A stretch of 64,000 bases of DNA, from contig JAFYQJ010000003.1 in the NCBI GenBank assembly GCA_017547145.1, positions 1-64,000 of the forward strand. Reading direction: 5' to 3'. Positions 63,993 through 64,000 of the stretch are shown in pieces (position 1 is the first letter of the stretch; each line of letters begins with the position of its first letter). The notes beneath the pieces are model-generated. The model ran no database searches. It saw only the letters and a list, made by a program, of their open reading frames with translations, and was not told the DNA's origin. The stretch is from Paludibacteraceae bacterium. GTDB lineage: Bacteria; Bacteroidota; Bacteroidia; Bacteroidales; Paludibacteraceae. Both the position numbers and the translations under genes were made by a program.

Positions 63993-64000
63993 ATAATATT

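Noticed and set aside
1-64000. CRISPR arrays, insertion sequences and rRNA genes
   Set aside because: No regularly spaced repeats, transposase genes with inverted ends, or rRNA sequence were seen anywhere in the window.

Overview
The window is an A+T-rich (about one third G+C) bacterial chromosome segment from the Bacteroidota, most likely the order Bacteroidales. The evidence is the recurring Bacteroidetes -7 promoter box (TAnnTTTG), the lack of Shine-Dalgarno sequences, secreted proteins with type IX secretion (T9SS) C-terminal signals, FISUMP and Listeria-Bacteroides repeats, GEVED and PCMD surface modules, a GH110 galactosidase beside a sulfatase, and Bacteroidetes gene fusions such as AmgK-RapZ_C. 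A more exact placement cannot be made from sequence reading alone.

Layout. 1-1681: a truncated secreted adhesin-like gene and a CBM9-like protein. 1912-6893: an M3 peptidase, argS and a split chromate-type transporter on the plus strand. 6894-7641: a DUF2975/YozG-type regulatory pair behind a promoter bracketed by two palindromic operators. 7769-9286: der and tRNA-Asp. 9374-16576: a minus-strand operon, yicC - addB-like nuclease - AmgK/RapZ_C fusion - T9SS cargo protein - MurU-like nucleotidyltransferase, joining cell-wall sugar salvage to a secreted protein. 16628-17587: a SpmA/SpmB-type membrane protein. About 17660-19520: a decayed prophage scrap of different composition. It holds the C-terminal part of a phage head protein fused to a nuclease-like domain, a 75-residue orphan gene, and three predicted minus-strand small-RNA units, each with a -7 box and an intrinsic terminator. 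19522-21023: tRNA-Gly, tRNA-Tyr, ribH and a TPR protein.

21189-26083: panB, relA, an Mrp-type ATPase and proC on the plus strand. 26132-31163: a WG-repeat lipoprotein, then glucosaminidase/LysM, an Lnb-like (DUF4105) protein and a catalytically dead PafA-type phosphatase homologue. 31164-32029: empty A+T-rich DNA and a tRNA-Pro/tRNA-His operon. 32199-40202: a 2667-residue surface protein with about 22 beta-sandwich repeats, two PCMD modules and a GEVED module. 40340-47029: parC, a bile-acid:sodium-symporter-family carrier, an acyltransferase and an outer-membrane barrel. 47032-52317: a minus-strand operon of sulfatase, GH110 alpha-galactosidase, a YgjP-type metallopeptidase and a dGTPase. 52405-57044: yjjG, ddh, a FISUMP lipoprotein, an unrecognised 212-residue protein, coaD and nadD. 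57091-63948: ompA, pgi, gpsA, lysS and pgk on the minus strand. The middle of lysS is much richer in G+C than its ends and neighbours, which suggests mosaic replacement.

Most of the window is core metabolism (translation, CoA/NAD, pantothenate, riboflavin, proline, lysine/DAP, glycolysis, phospholipid) mixed with cell-envelope and host-glycan functions. The least explained parts are the small-RNA cluster in the prophage scrap, the lysS mosaic and the pseudophosphatase. All coordinates and hand counts come from reading the sequence; no database search was run.
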